Shown here piece after piece: positions 16,666-25,013 of a stretch of 64,000 bases of DNA. Both the position numbers and the translations under genes were made by a program. The notes under the pieces are model-generated. The model made no database searches and was not told the DNA's origin. It saw only the letters and a program-made list of their open reading frames with translations. The stretch is from Flavobacterium sp. HBTb2-11-1 (lineage in GTDB: Bacteria; Bacteroidota; Bacteroidia; Flavobacteriales; Flavobacteriaceae). The stretch spans positions 88,385 to 152,384 of the forward strand of contig NZ_WUMO01000011.1 in the NCBI RefSeq assembly GCF_009826975.1. The letters run 5' to 3'. Each line of letters begins with the position of its first letter. Within the stretch, counting starts at the first letter, position 1.

Positions 16666-19125
16666 TTAATTTTGTTCATTATTAAAAAATTGATCAAGAG
16701 CATTTAAATCTAAGATGTTCACACTACGTGCTTTACTGCCTTCAAATGGACCAACAATACCTGCTGCCTCAAGTTGATCGATCAATCGACCCGCTCTGTT
16801 GTATCCTAATTTTAATTTTCGTTGCAATAAAGAAGCAGAACCCTGCTGTGCATTGACAATAATCTCTGCCGCTTCTCTAAATAAAGTATCTCTTTCGGAA
16901 ATATCTATATCAAGATTGATGCCACTTTCTTCTCCAACAAACTCTGGAAGCAAATAAGCTGTAGCGTATGCCTTTTGTCCTCCAATAAAATCTGTAATTT
17001 TTTCCACTTCAGGAGTGTCGATGAAAGCACATTGCACACGAATTACGTCGTTTCCATTGGTGTATAATAAATCTCCACGTCCAATAAGCTGATCGGCTCC
17101 CTGAGTATCTAAAATGGTTCTAGAGTCAATTTTCGAAGTTACTCTAAACGCAATTCTGGCAGGGAAATTGGCTTTAATTAAACCTGTAATAACGTTTACA
17201 GACGGTCTTTGTGTTGCGATAATCAAGTGAATACCAATAGCACGGGCTAATTGAGCCAAACGAGCAATCGGAACTTCGACTTCTTTTCCTGCAGTCATAA
17301 TCAAATCGGCGAACTCATCGACAACCAAAACAATGTATGGCAAAAATCGATGTCCAGCTTCTGGATTTAATTTTCTAGACTTAAATTTTTCGTTGTATTC
17401 TTTAATATTACGAACCATCGCATCTTTTAGCAAAGAATAACGATTATCCATCTCCACGCAAAGCGAATTTAAAGTGTTCACAACTTTTGCATTATCAGTA
17501 ATAATAGCATCTTCTGTGTCGGGAAGTTTGGCTAAATAATGTCTTTCAATTTTATTGAAAAGTGTAAGCTCTACTTTTTTCGGATCGACCAAAACAAATT
17601 TTACTTCTGCTGGATGCTTTTTGTATAAAAGTGAAGTTAAAACCGCATTTAGTCCGACAGATTTTCCTTGTCCAGTTGCTCCAGCCATCAGTAAGTGAGG
17701 CATTTTGGCAAGATCGACAACAAAAGTTTCGTTTGAAATGGTTTTTCCTAATGCAATTGGCAATTCCATTTCTGCTTCTTGGAACTTTGCTGCTCCAATA
17801 ACACTTTTCATCGAAACCATGGTTGGGTTTTTGTTCGGAACCTCAATACCGATAGTACCTTTTCCTGGAATTGGTGCAATAATACGAATTCCTAGTGCTG
17901 ATAATGATAAAGCGATATCATCTTCTAAACTCTTAATTTTAGAAATTCTGATTCCTGCTTCTGGCACAATTTCATATAAAGTAACCGATGGTCCAACGGT
18001 TGCCTTAATTTGTGCAATTTCAATTTTGTAGTTACGAAGCGTATCTACAATCCTGTTTTTATTTTCTTCTAATTCTTCCTGATTAATTGTAATTCCGCCA
18101 GTCGAATATTCTTTTAATAAATCGATGGTCGGGAATTTGTAATTTGATAAATCCAAAGTCGGATCAAATAAACCGAAATCGGCAACTAGACGAGAAGCTA
18201 AATTTTCTTCAATAATATCTTCTTCTTCAGCCTTTTCAATTACAAAAGCTTCATCGGGATTAACTAATGGCAGTTCTTGTTTTGGAGTAATTGGTTTTAA
18301 AGTTGGATTTAAGTCAATTTCCGAAGGATGAGAGATTGTCGGTTTTAAAGCTTCTTTATTAAGTTCAAATTGAGAATCGACAGTTTTGATGTGGATGTTG
18401 TCTAATTCAGGGTCGTTTTCTTCTTGTTTTTCTTCTACAATAGCAAATTCCTCCAAATTATAAGCACTTTCCGGCTGATTTACAGCTGGCTTTAAAGTGT
18501 CTAATTCCGATTTAAATTCTTTTTTAGTAGAATCAAAATACGATTGAATTTTTTCTGGAGATAATTTGATTTTGAAAATCAGATAGACGATTAAACCAAA
18601 AAGCAGTGTAAGCAAAGTACCTGTTTTCCCGATATAATCTTGAAGGAATAAATTTAATTCATAACCAATTGTTCCTCCTAATTCTGGCGCAGAAGTAGCA
18701 AAGAAACCAAATAAGATAGAAACTACTATAATAGCAAAGATATCCCAGAACCAAGTGTTTTTAAGTTTTTGAGTCGAAAGCTCTAGCGCTAAAAACATTC
18801 CGGTAAGGAAAAATAAACGTACAAAAATGAAAGAGGCAAGTCCGAAGCCTCTGTAAATAATTAAATCGGCAAGATAAGCCCCGAATTTTCCGAGCCAGTT
18901 CTCTGCAACTTCAGTGCGGTCTCCAAGTTGGTCTACAACACTTTGGTCGTTTTGCCATTGTCCATTAACATAAAAAGAAATAAATGCAACTAATAGTGCA
19001 ATAGAAAAAAGAACCAAAAGACATCCTAAAACAAATTTTTGTTGTTTAGATATTTTAAAAGATCTTTTATTTCCTTCTTGTTTGTCGTTTTTTTTATCTA
19101 CAGTTTCTTTTTTATTTTTTGCCAT
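16666..19125 (-). CDS. ftsK: DNA translocase FtsK/SpoIIIE
   Basis: This 819-aa septal DNA pump acts in chromosome segregation. Four N-terminal membrane helices lie at ~25-190, followed by a short acidic linker (~200-320), then the motor. Walker A is AGATGQGKSVGLNAV (~477-491), Walker B VLVVDEFADLIM, and ATQRPSVNVITG and KIDSRTILDTQGADQLIG follow. The C-terminal winged-helix gamma domain (from ~750, SASLLQRKLKLGYNRAGRL) reads orientation sequences and contacts XerD. The linker is much shorter than in E. coli, as is usual in this phylum. It is 18 bp downstream of dgkA. Confidence 0.96.
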   Translation of the reverse strand: MAKNKKETVDKKNDKQEGNKRSFKISKQQKFVLGCLLVLFSIALLVAFISFYVNGQWQNDQSVVDQLGDRTEVAENWLGKFGAYLADLIIYRGFGLASFIFVRLFFLTGMFLALELSTQKLKNTWFWDIFAIIVVSILFGFFATSAPELGGTIGYELNLFLQDYIGKTGTLLTLLFGLIVYLIFKIKLSPEKIQSYFDSTKKEFKSELDTLKPAVNQPESAYNLEEFAIVEEKQEENDPELDNIHIKTVDSQFELNKEALKPTISHPSEIDLNPTLKPITPKQELPLVNPDEAFVIEKAEEEDIIEENLASRLVADFGLFDPTLDLSNYKFPTIDLLKEYSTGGITINQEELEENKNRIVDTLRNYKIEIAQIKATVGPSVTLYEIVPEAGIRISKIKSLEDDIALSLSALGIRIIAPIPGKGTIGIEVPNKNPTMVSMKSVIGAAKFQEAEMELPIALGKTISNETFVVDLAKMPHLLMAGATGQGKSVGLNAVLTSLLYKKHPAEVKFVLVDPKKVELTLFNKIERHYLAKLPDTEDAIITDNAKVVNTLNSLCVEMDNRYSLLKDAMVRNIKEYNEKFKSRKLNPEAGHRFLPYIVLVVDEFADLIMTAGKEVEVPIARLAQLARAIGIHLIIATQRPSVNVITGLIKANFPARIAFRVTSKIDSRTILDTQGADQLIGRGDLLYTNGNDVIRVQCAFIDTPEVEKITDFIGGQKAYATAYLLPEFVGEESGINLDIDISERDTLFREAAEIIVNAQQGSASLLQRKLKLGYNRAGRLIDQLEAAGIVGPFEGSKARSVNILDLNALDQFFNNEQN

Positions 19126-19143
19126 TCTTGCGTTTTCCTTTGC

Positions 19144-19518
19144 CTAAATAAATTTTGGAATATAAATAATCAAGCCTATTGCAATTGCAGTCATTGCGGC
19201 AAAAAATACCGCTCCGGCAGCAATATCTTTAATAAATCCGATTCGTTTGCTGTAATCAGGATGAATAAAATCGGCAATTTTTTCAACTGCTGTATTTAAT
19301 CCTTCGACAGCTAAAACTAAACCGATTGCCAAGGTTTGACAAAGCCATTCGGTTTGTGAAATATGAAAATAAAAGCCTAAAATAGTCACTATGATTCCCA
19401 ATGAAAATTGAACCATAATGCTGTGTTCAGTCTTAATTAATTTTACAGCGCCGTTAAAAGCATAAGTCATGCTTTTTAAACGGCCTGTAACAAATGTATT
19501 ATCTTTTTGAAACTCCAT
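19144..19518 (-). CDS. dgkA: Diacylglycerol kinase family membrane protein
   Basis: This 124-aa small integral membrane kinase has three predicted helices and the family signature around VEGLNTAVEKIADFIHP (residues ~67-83, with the Glu and Asn ligands). It continues with RIGFIKDIAAGAVFFAA. The family phosphorylates diacylglycerol or undecaprenol; in many non-proteobacterial members the substrate is undecaprenol, and this sequence does not settle which. It is part of the tpx-dgkA-ftsK run, with short gaps on both sides. Confidence 0.9.
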   Translation of the reverse strand: MEFQKDNTFVTGRLKSMTYAFNGAVKLIKTEHSIMVQFSLGIIVTILGFYFHISQTEWLCQTLAIGLVLAVEGLNTAVEKIADFIHPDYSKRIGFIKDIAAGAVFFAAMTAIAIGLIIYIPKFI

Positions 19519-19531
19519 TTACAGGAAAATA

Positions 19532-20029
19532 TTATAATGCTGCTAAAGCTGCTTCGTAATTTGGTTCGTTTGCAATCTCTGCTACTTGTTCTGTGTGAAC
19601 GACTTTTCCGTTAGCATCAACAACAATGATCGCTCTTGAGTGTAGACCTGCTAATGGTCCGTCAACAATCTCTAATCCATTTGCTTTACCAAAAGCACCA
19701 GTTTGGAAATCTGATAAGTTTACCACATTTTCTAAGCCTTCAGCACCGCAGAAACGTTTTTGAGCAAAAGGTAAATCTCTAGAAATACATAAAACAGTAG
19801 TGTTTTCTAATCCGCTAGCGCTTTCGTTGAATTTTCTAACAGATGCTGCACAAGTTCCTGTATCAACACTTGGGAAAATATTTAAAACTAATTTTTTACC
19901 AGCGAAATTGCTTAATGAAGCAACTGATAAATCGTTTTGTACTAATTTGAAGTCAGCTAATTGCGATCCAACAGCTGGTAATTCGCCTGATGTATGAACT
20001 GGATTTCCTCCTAATGTGATAGATGCCAT
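19532..20029 (-). CDS. tpx: Thiol peroxidase Tpx
   Basis: This 165-aa atypical 2-Cys peroxiredoxin reduces hydrogen peroxide and lipid hydroperoxides using thioredoxin. The peroxidatic Cys60 is in PSVDTGTCAASVRKF and the resolving Cys94 in FAQKRFCGAEGLENV, the usual Tpx spacing. The C-terminal EPNYEAALAAL is typical. It is the first gene of the leftward housekeeping run; the 700-bp repeat-rich gap upstream should hold its promoter. Confidence 0.95.
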   Translation of the reverse strand: MASITLGGNPVHTSGELPAVGSQLADFKLVQNDLSVASLSNFAGKKLVLNIFPSVDTGTCAASVRKFNESASGLENTTVLCISRDLPFAQKRFCGAEGLENVVNLSDFQTGAFGKANGLEIVDGPLAGLHSRAIIVVDANGKVVHTEQVAEIANEPNYEAALAAL

Positions 20030-20258
20030 GATTTTTGTTTAAAATTAATGAGGCTCAAAAGTAAGGATTAATATTTGAATCTAAAAGTATTTGTTAAGGG
20101 TTTAAGGAGAGATTAAGGATGGATTTTGGATAGCCACGAATTCATCAATTTATCTAATAATTTTAGATTTTAGAGAATAGATTTTAGATTTATTATGTCT
20201 GTAAGGCTGAGCAAAGTCAAAGTAAAGAAGTGTGTTTAAGTTGAGTATTGCAACTTTT

Positions 20259-20384
20259 AGTTGCCTCCAGCTTTAGCTGGAGGTTTTATAATTGACTGTA
20301 AAGGGCTTTAGCCAAATGCTTAAGTTTGGCTAAAGCCTTTTTAACGCATGTTTGCTTACCTCCAGCTAAAGCTGGAGGCAATTG
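20259..20384. repeat. Nested palindromic repeat, CCTCCAGCTTTAGCTGGAGG type (copy 1)
   Basis: The palindrome CCTCCAGCTTTAGCTGGAGG (20264-20283) and CCTCCAGCTAAAGCTGGAGG (20359-20378) flank a central hairpin AAAGGGCTTTAGCCAAA / TTTGGCTAAAGCCTTTT. The same architecture occurs at 59445-59571, and one end alone occurs at 41298-41317. It is a REP/BIME-like dispersed element. Confidence 0.85.
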
Positions 20385-20431
20385 ATTTGTGTTTAATATC
20401 TAGATAAATCGAAACGTTTTTGAAACCTTTT

Positions 20432-20550
20432 ATCCGCGAGAGGGATAGGAGCTGGCTACCGAAGTAGCGCGGATAGCCCGACAGCATCCCGATAAAAGGG
20501 CGTATATGCGCAAAGTGAGTTAGCCCTTTTATCGGGATGGTGGCTCGCCC
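20432..20550. repeat. GC-rich two-hairpin structured element
   Basis: Hairpin 1 pairs ATCCGCG (20432-20438) with CGCGGAT (20468-20474). Hairpin 2 pairs CATCCCGATAAAAGGGC (20485-20501) with GCCCTTTTATCGGGATG (20523-20539), a perfect 17-bp stem. It carries GGATAGCCCGAC and GGATAGGAGC, which recall (on the other strand) the GCTATCCG / CTATC motifs of the element at 40446-40539. It may be a dispersed structured repeat, or the relic of one, transcribed as RNA. Confidence 0.6.
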
Positions 20551-20663
20551 AAATTATTTTAAATTTTAGAATGTAGATTTTTGATTTGCTTTACGTGGGC
20601 TTCGACTCCGCTCAGCCTGACAAAGATTGCTTGAAAACTGCGACTGAACACTGTAAACTAAAA

Positions 20664-20690
20664 AAAGCGTCCCTAAATTAGAAACGCTTT
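20664..20690 (-). terminator. Terminator of the small conserved gene
   Basis: The stem AAAGCGT / ACGCTTT has an AT-rich loop, with A/T runs outside. It sits ~40 bp downstream (leftward) of the gene at 20732-20989. Confidence 0.7.
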
Positions 20691-20731
20691 CTCAGCTTTG
20701 TTTTTTTATTTATTCTTGGGAAGGGGTCGAT

Positions 20732-20989
20732 TTACTTATCGATTGAACCTAAAACACGTTTCATGAACGTATTTAAAGCTTCTTTTTTGTCTGTTCCTTG
20801 AGCAACTAATTTTTGTACTTCAAGGGCGCCATACATATTTGAAATCAATTCACCGATTACATCTAATTCTTCGTCTTTTAGAGAAGGAATTTCCGTCATC
20901 GCTTCTAGAACTTCGATCGTTTCAATGATATAATCCTGATCGTTTTCTTCGATGAATTGTGTTAAATGCTTAATTACTGGTAATTTCAT
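20732..20989 (-). CDS. Small conserved acidic protein (DUF6952-like), unknown function
   Basis: This 85-aa cytoplasmic protein is all-helical and acidic (FIEENDQDYIIETIEVLEAM and EIPSLKDEELDVIGELI). No catalytic motif is visible. From memory this type of sequence is conserved in Flavobacteriia and often lies next to thioredoxin and peroxiredoxin genes, as here; the DUF6952 label is my recollection and unverified. A role as partner of the adjacent redox proteins is only a guess from context. Confidence 0.7.
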   Translation of the reverse strand: MKLPVIKHLTQFIEENDQDYIIETIEVLEAMTEIPSLKDEELDVIGELISNMYGALEVQKLVAQGTDKKEALNTFMKRVLGSIDK

Positions 20990-21000
20990 AGTTTAGACTT

Positions 21001-21079
21001 CTTAGATTTTTAGACATTCTTAGACTTCTTAGACCTTTTTTAGTTTGTAGACAACTTCTAAGAAGTCTAAAAATCTAAG
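21001..21079. repeat. CTTAGATTTTTAGAC-type inverted repeat
   Basis: The left arm CTTAGATTTTTAGAC...CTTCTTAG (21001-21032) faces the right arm CTTCTAAGAAGTCTAAAAATCTAAG (21055-21079). A long AT-rich hairpin can form in the spacer between the small acidic protein and thioredoxin genes. Similar CTAAG-rich strings occur at 21420-21620 and 41198-41235. Confidence 0.6.
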
Positions 21080-21098
21080 TTAGTCTAACGATCTAAAA

Positions 21099-21407
21099 TT
21101 AAACAATTGCGTTTACAAGATCGATTAAAACTTCTTGTTTGTTAGTTTGCGTTTCGCCCACTAATTGTCCGTTTACGAAAGTTGCAAATGTTGGCAAGTT
21201 GCTCACATTAGCTAATTTTCTTGATTCAGGAGAATTTTCTGCATCAACCAAAACAAAAGTGATAGCTTCATTTTCTGTGGCTAATTTTTTGAATTTTGGT
21301 TTCATAATACGGCAATTTCCACACCATGATGCTGAATATTGCACTACTACTTTTTCGTTTTTAGCAACTAAATCTGCTAACGTATCTTCGTTTAAGTCGA
21401 TTAACAT
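21099..21407 (-). CDS. Thioredoxin-family protein
   Basis: This 102-aa cytoplasmic thioredoxin fold has the active site WCGNC at residues 28-32 (Cys29, Cys32; CGNC instead of the CGPC of classical thioredoxin). The cis-Pro is in NLPTFATF and the C-terminal strand is NGQLVGETQTNK. CGNC raises the redox potential relative to CGPC in known cases, so it may serve a dedicated partner such as the 2-Cys peroxiredoxin encoded just upstream rather than act as general thioredoxin. Confidence 0.92.
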   Translation of the reverse strand: MLIDLNEDTLADLVAKNEKVVVQYSASWCGNCRIMKPKFKKLATENEAITFVLVDAENSPESRKLANVSNLPTFATFVNGQLVGETQTNKQEVLIDLVNAIV

Positions 21408-21631
21408 AAGTTTTATTTTTAAGACACTAAGTCGCTAAGGTTCTAAGATGCTAAGTTTGCTCTCGAACCGAATAACTTGTGTGGATTTATTTTGATTTTT
21501 TTTTAAGTCATTGAGATTCTAAGATCTAAGTTTAATCTTAGAATCTCTTGACTTTTATTGTAGAATTGTATTTAAGATTCAAAAGTTAAGTTTAAAAACT
21601 TAGCAACTTAGAACCTTAGTATCTGAGCAGC

Positions 21632-22270
21632 TTAATTAGCGCTTAAGTATTCAGCAGTGCTTAATCTATCTGCAGTCATAGCTTCTTTACCAGCTTCCCA
21701 GTTTGCAGGACAAACTTCACCTTTAGTTTGGATGTGCGTGTAAGCGTCAACCATTCTTAAGTATTCGTTTACGTTACGTCCTAATGGCATATCGTTTACG
21801 CTTTCGTGGAAAATTTTTCCAGTCTCGTCAATTAGGTAAGTAGCTCTGTAAGTTACGTTTGAACCTTCGATGATAACTGAATCTGTATCTTCGCTGTAGC
21901 TTGTAGATTCGATATCAAGAATACCTAAAATGTTAGCTAAGTTACGGTTTGTATCAGCTAAGATTGGGTAAGTAACACCTTCGATTCCACCATTGTTTTT
22001 TGGAGTATTTAACCAAGCAAAGTGAACTTCGTTTGTGTCGCAAGAAGCACCAATTACGATAGTATTTCTTTTTTCGAATTCTGGTAATGCAGCTTGAAAG
22101 GCGTGTAATTCAGTTGGACATACAAAAGTAAAATCTTTTGGGTACCAAAATAAAAGTACTTTTTTATTGTTGTTTACTGCTTCTTCAAAAATGTTGATTT
22201 TTAAGTTGTCACCCATTTCTGAGATAGCATCTACTGCAATACTTGGGAATTTTTTTCCTACTAAAGACAT
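21632..22270 (-). CDS. 2-Cys peroxiredoxin (AhpC/TSA family)
   Basis: This 212-aa peroxidase has its peroxidatic Cys51 in FTFVCPTELHAF and its resolving Cys187 in EVCPANWEAG near the C-terminus. The conserved Arg after the SVNDMPLGRNVNEYLRMVDA block is also visible. It reduces peroxides with electrons from thioredoxin or an AhpF-like reductase; no ahpF is nearby, and the thioredoxin gene is directly downstream. Strong codon bias toward common codons and conserved length suggest a highly expressed protein. Confidence 0.94.
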   Translation of the reverse strand: MSLVGKKFPSIAVDAISEMGDNLKINIFEEAVNNNKKVLLFWYPKDFTFVCPTELHAFQAALPEFEKRNTIVIGASCDTNEVHFAWLNTPKNNGGIEGVTYPILADTNRNLANILGILDIESTSYSEDTDSVIIEGSNVTYRATYLIDETGKIFHESVNDMPLGRNVNEYLRMVDAYTHIQTKGEVCPANWEAGKEAMTADRLSTAEYLSAN

Positions 22271-22393
22271 AATATTCGTTTTACGTTAAAAATTTATTTG
22301 GTGCAAAAGTAGGGCATAAGTACAGGTTCTTACAATAAGATGTGATTATAAATATTTATAAGTTGATAAATTTTGACTATTTAATATTTTAAC

Positions 22394-24007
22394 TTATTGA
22401 ATGTCAATATTTACTGGTAAAACGCCGTTGGAAATATTTTTTTCTAAAAATTGAACTCCTGCTGTTTTTTGAAATTCTTCAAAATCCTGATATGCCTGAA
22501 TTAATCCTAAAGCTTTTTTCAAGTTAGGAATTAAAGGCAATGCGTATGGATTTCCGAAAACAAAAACAATGCATTTTTTGGTCTGTAATAATTCAGAAAG
22601 CAATTCAAAAACTTCATTATTAACTTCGAAATTGTGCAATGGTTTTGCTTTTGGAACAAACAATGAAATTAAAATGGTATCAAAATTTTCTAATTCTTTT
22701 TTGATTGTCGAAATATCCGAAGTTTCTAAATTTTCAAAAGCAAATTCTGGTGAAGGTAATTTTGCATTTAAAGTTTTGAAAAATGTGTTCTCGGTATTTT
22801 TATATAAGCTCAGTTTGGCTAATTTGCTGTTTTTCTGAGCTTCAAAAGCTAAATCAGAAATTCCGTTATCGATGATTTTAGTAATAGCATTTTGAGCAAT
22901 TTCAAAATTTAAATTTGATGTTTTTTCGAAGTTCAAGTCGCCTGAAACAGCCGTGTTTCCAGAAAGAATTCCGGCTTTTTCTTTGGCTTTCATAATTCTG
23001 TTGTAGCTTTCAAAAATACGGTCTGGCGAAGCATTTTTATAAATCGCTTCAATTCCTTCAGGAACATTTTCGGCGAAACATAAAATATCATTTCCAGCAT
23101 TAAAAGCTTCCCATTCTAATTGACCTTTGGTTTCATACAATTTAGAAACGCTGTGCATGTTTAAAGCATCAGAAATTACTAAACCATCATAACCTAATTT
23201 ATCACGTAAGAGACCCTGAATGATTGCTTTTGACAAAGTTGCTGAGATATCTTTTCCGTCATTTAAACTCGGAACCGATAAATGTCCGATCATGATCGAA
23301 TCGACATTGTTTTCAATTCCTTTAATGAATGGATATAATTCGTTATCTAATAATTCTTCCAAAGTTTGTTTTAAAACAGGCAATCCTAAATGCGAATCGA
23401 CATTAGTATTTCCGTGTCCAGGGAAGTGTTTTAGACAGCCTAAAACGCCAACTTCTGACATTCCTTTTAAATATTCGATAGCAAAATCGGCTACTTTTTC
23501 TTTGTTTTCACCAAAAGAGCGATAACCAATAACGGGATTATTTGGATTATTGTTGATGTCTGCCAAAGGCGATAAATTATACTGAATTCCGGCTGCTTTT
23601 AAATCTAAACCGATTTGTTTTCCAACTTCGTATACCAAATTGGCTTTGTTTTCTGGCAAAGCGCCAAGCGTAATCGCATACGGATATTGCGGTGTTTTTT
23701 CAATTCGCATGGCCAATCCCCATTCCGCATCAATACTGATTAAAAGTGGAGTAGAAGCGGCTTTTTGATAACGTACGATCAAAGCTTTGATTTTATCATA
23801 GCTGTCATCATTAAAAACTACTTTTTTCTTGCTTTCGTAATTGGTTGCAGCACTCGCACGGCTGTGAAAAAAAGTCAGTCCGCCAATATTATGTTCTTTT
23901 ATAAGGCGTTCGGTTTCTTGAATATTTTCTTCAGTATCATTGATGAATACTGCTGGAAAGAAAAATTGTCCTATTTTTTGTCGTAATGCTTCGGCGGTAA
24001 TTTTCAT
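22394..24007 (-). CDS. GH3 beta-N-acetylhexosaminidase (NagZ-like)
   Basis: This ~537-aa protein has a GH3 N-terminal barrel bearing the NagZ loop KHFPGHGNTNVDSHLG (residues ~190-206; the His/Asp pair acts as acid/base) and the nucleophile region LVISDALNMHSV. A C-terminal ~170-aa GH3_C-like domain follows. It would remove GlcNAc from GlcNAc-anhydroMurNAc(-peptide). No signal peptide is seen at the chosen ATG (24007, 2 bp after the GNAT stop), so it acts in the cytoplasm, as expected for recycling. AmpG-like, AnmK and GHL10 genes upstream make the pathway complete enough to be convincing. Confidence 0.9.
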   Translation of the reverse strand: MKITAEALRQKIGQFFFPAVFINDTEENIQETERLIKEHNIGGLTFFHSRASAATNYESKKKVVFNDDSYDKIKALIVRYQKAASTPLLISIDAEWGLAMRIEKTPQYPYAITLGALPENKANLVYEVGKQIGLDLKAAGIQYNLSPLADINNNPNNPVIGYRSFGENKEKVADFAIEYLKGMSEVGVLGCLKHFPGHGNTNVDSHLGLPVLKQTLEELLDNELYPFIKGIENNVDSIMIGHLSVPSLNDGKDISATLSKAIIQGLLRDKLGYDGLVISDALNMHSVSKLYETKGQLEWEAFNAGNDILCFAENVPEGIEAIYKNASPDRIFESYNRIMKAKEKAGILSGNTAVSGDLNFEKTSNLNFEIAQNAITKIIDNGISDLAFEAQKNSKLAKLSLYKNTENTFFKTLNAKLPSPEFAFENLETSDISTIKKELENFDTILISLFVPKAKPLHNFEVNNEVFELLSELLQTKKCIVFVFGNPYALPLIPNLKKALGLIQAYQDFEEFQKTAGVQFLEKNISNGVLPVNIDIQ

Positions 24008-24009
24008 TA

Positions 24010-24459
24010 TTATAAAGTCTTTTTCATGCAAACACTATTATCCATTTTCTCGTATGGAGGATAATTAGGAATTATGCTATAATTTAATTTTTGATATAAG
24101 TTGATGGCTTCCGGTTGGTTTTTTCCGGTTTCTAAAATCGTATAAGTATAACCGACTTCTTTTGCCCAGATTTCAAGTGCTGCTAAAATGGCAGAAGCGA
24201 TTCCTTTTTTTCTATGATCTGGACGAACGTACATTCGTTTAATTTCTGTCGTATCTGGTTCTTTTTCGCGAAAAGCGCCGCAGCCAACAGGAATTCCATT
24301 TTCATAATACACGATTGTATGTTTTATTTTGTCGGTTTTATTAAACTGATTATAAAACGCATGATCTTCGCCATCTCGAATCGCTAAATCTTGATCTAAC
24401 AAAACAACCAGATTTATAAAATCGGTATCGTCTGAATTAGTGCGTTTTAAAGTAACCAT
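24010..24459 (-). CDS. GNAT-family N-acetyltransferase
   Basis: This 149-aa protein has the acetyl-CoA binding motif A as RRMYVRPDHRKKGIASAIL-like sequence (R/Q-x-x-G-x-G/A; KKGIAS here, residues ~85-102), followed by an ILETGKNQPEAINLYQKLNY motif B region. The substrate is unknown. It is tightly coupled to the NagZ-like gene (2 bp), so an amino-sugar or muropeptide-derived amine is possible, but GNATs are too diverse to say. Confidence 0.85.
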   Translation of the reverse strand: MVTLKRTNSDDTDFINLVVLLDQDLAIRDGEDHAFYNQFNKTDKIKHTIVYYENGIPVGCGAFREKEPDTTEIKRMYVRPDHRKKGIASAILAALEIWAKEVGYTYTILETGKNQPEAINLYQKLNYSIIPNYPPYEKMDNSVCMKKTL

Positions 24460-24650
24460 GTCAAATAAATTTAGGTATCTTGTTTTTTACATTAAGGCAT
24501 TAAGTTCATAAAGCTATGGCTTAAATTGCTTAACCTATTCGAGGTAAAAGAAAATTAAGCTTAGCGTCTTAGTTTTACTTTATTTTATTCTTTTCAACAA
24601 GAAAGTTCATAAAGCTTGGGTTAAATTACTTAATGTCTTAATGGTAAAAA

Positions 24651-24992
24651 TTATTTCAACTTTGCCTTCTTTTGTTTAGCCAATTGTTTTTTAGTTTCAA
24701 GCGCTTTTTCCAATCGGTTTTTAAAACGGAAAAGTTTTGGCAATCCTTCCAATCGGTCTTCAATTGTGATGATTTCGTAAACCACAATTGCTTTTTCTAA
24801 AACGCGGATTTCATTGTCCAGATCGTTTTCGTTTTTGTAGATTGTTGCTAATCGATCGTAAGGATGATTTCCTTTAAAGCCTTCTGCAACATTTTCTTCA
24901 TACAACTCAATCGCTTTTTCAAGATTTCCGTTTTTTTCGAACTCTGATCCTTTCAGATTTCGTTCGTTCTGCAAATTCTCATTGATTTCCAT
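24651..24992 (-). CDS. Small TPR-like protein
   Basis: This 113-aa soluble protein has about two TPR-like helix pairs (GNLEKAIELYEENVAEGF and PYDRLATIYKNENDLDNEI, then RVLEKAIVVYE) and a Lys-rich C-terminal helix (LAKQKKAKLK). It is probably a protein-interaction adaptor. It lies 21 bp downstream of the AmpG-like permease in the recycling operon. No specific partner can be named. Confidence 0.75.
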   Translation of the reverse strand: MEINENLQNERNLKGSEFEKNGNLEKAIELYEENVAEGFKGNHPYDRLATIYKNENDLDNEIRVLEKAIVVYEIITIEDRLEGLPKLFRFKNRLEKALETKKQLAKQKKAKLK

Positions 24993-25013
24993 AGGTTAAA
25001 GTTTGATTTGGGA

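Larger units (their letters stand above)
20030..20731. other. Repeat-rich intergenic region with no gene
   Basis: It contains, from left to right, a GTCTGTAAGGCTGAGCAAAG segment (20197-20222), a nested palindromic element (20259-20384), a two-hairpin structured element (20432-20550), an inverted near-copy of the first segment (20600-20625) and a terminator (20664-20690). The outer pair in inverted orientation makes the whole 20197-20625 stretch look like stacked insertions. No coding potential is seen. Confidence 0.75.

Noticed and set aside
16614..16703. Upstream starts for LolA
   Set aside because: The uppermost overlap ftsK by up to 38 bp and give a very long n-region; the 16658 ATG remains possible, but 16613 gives a standard signal peptide.
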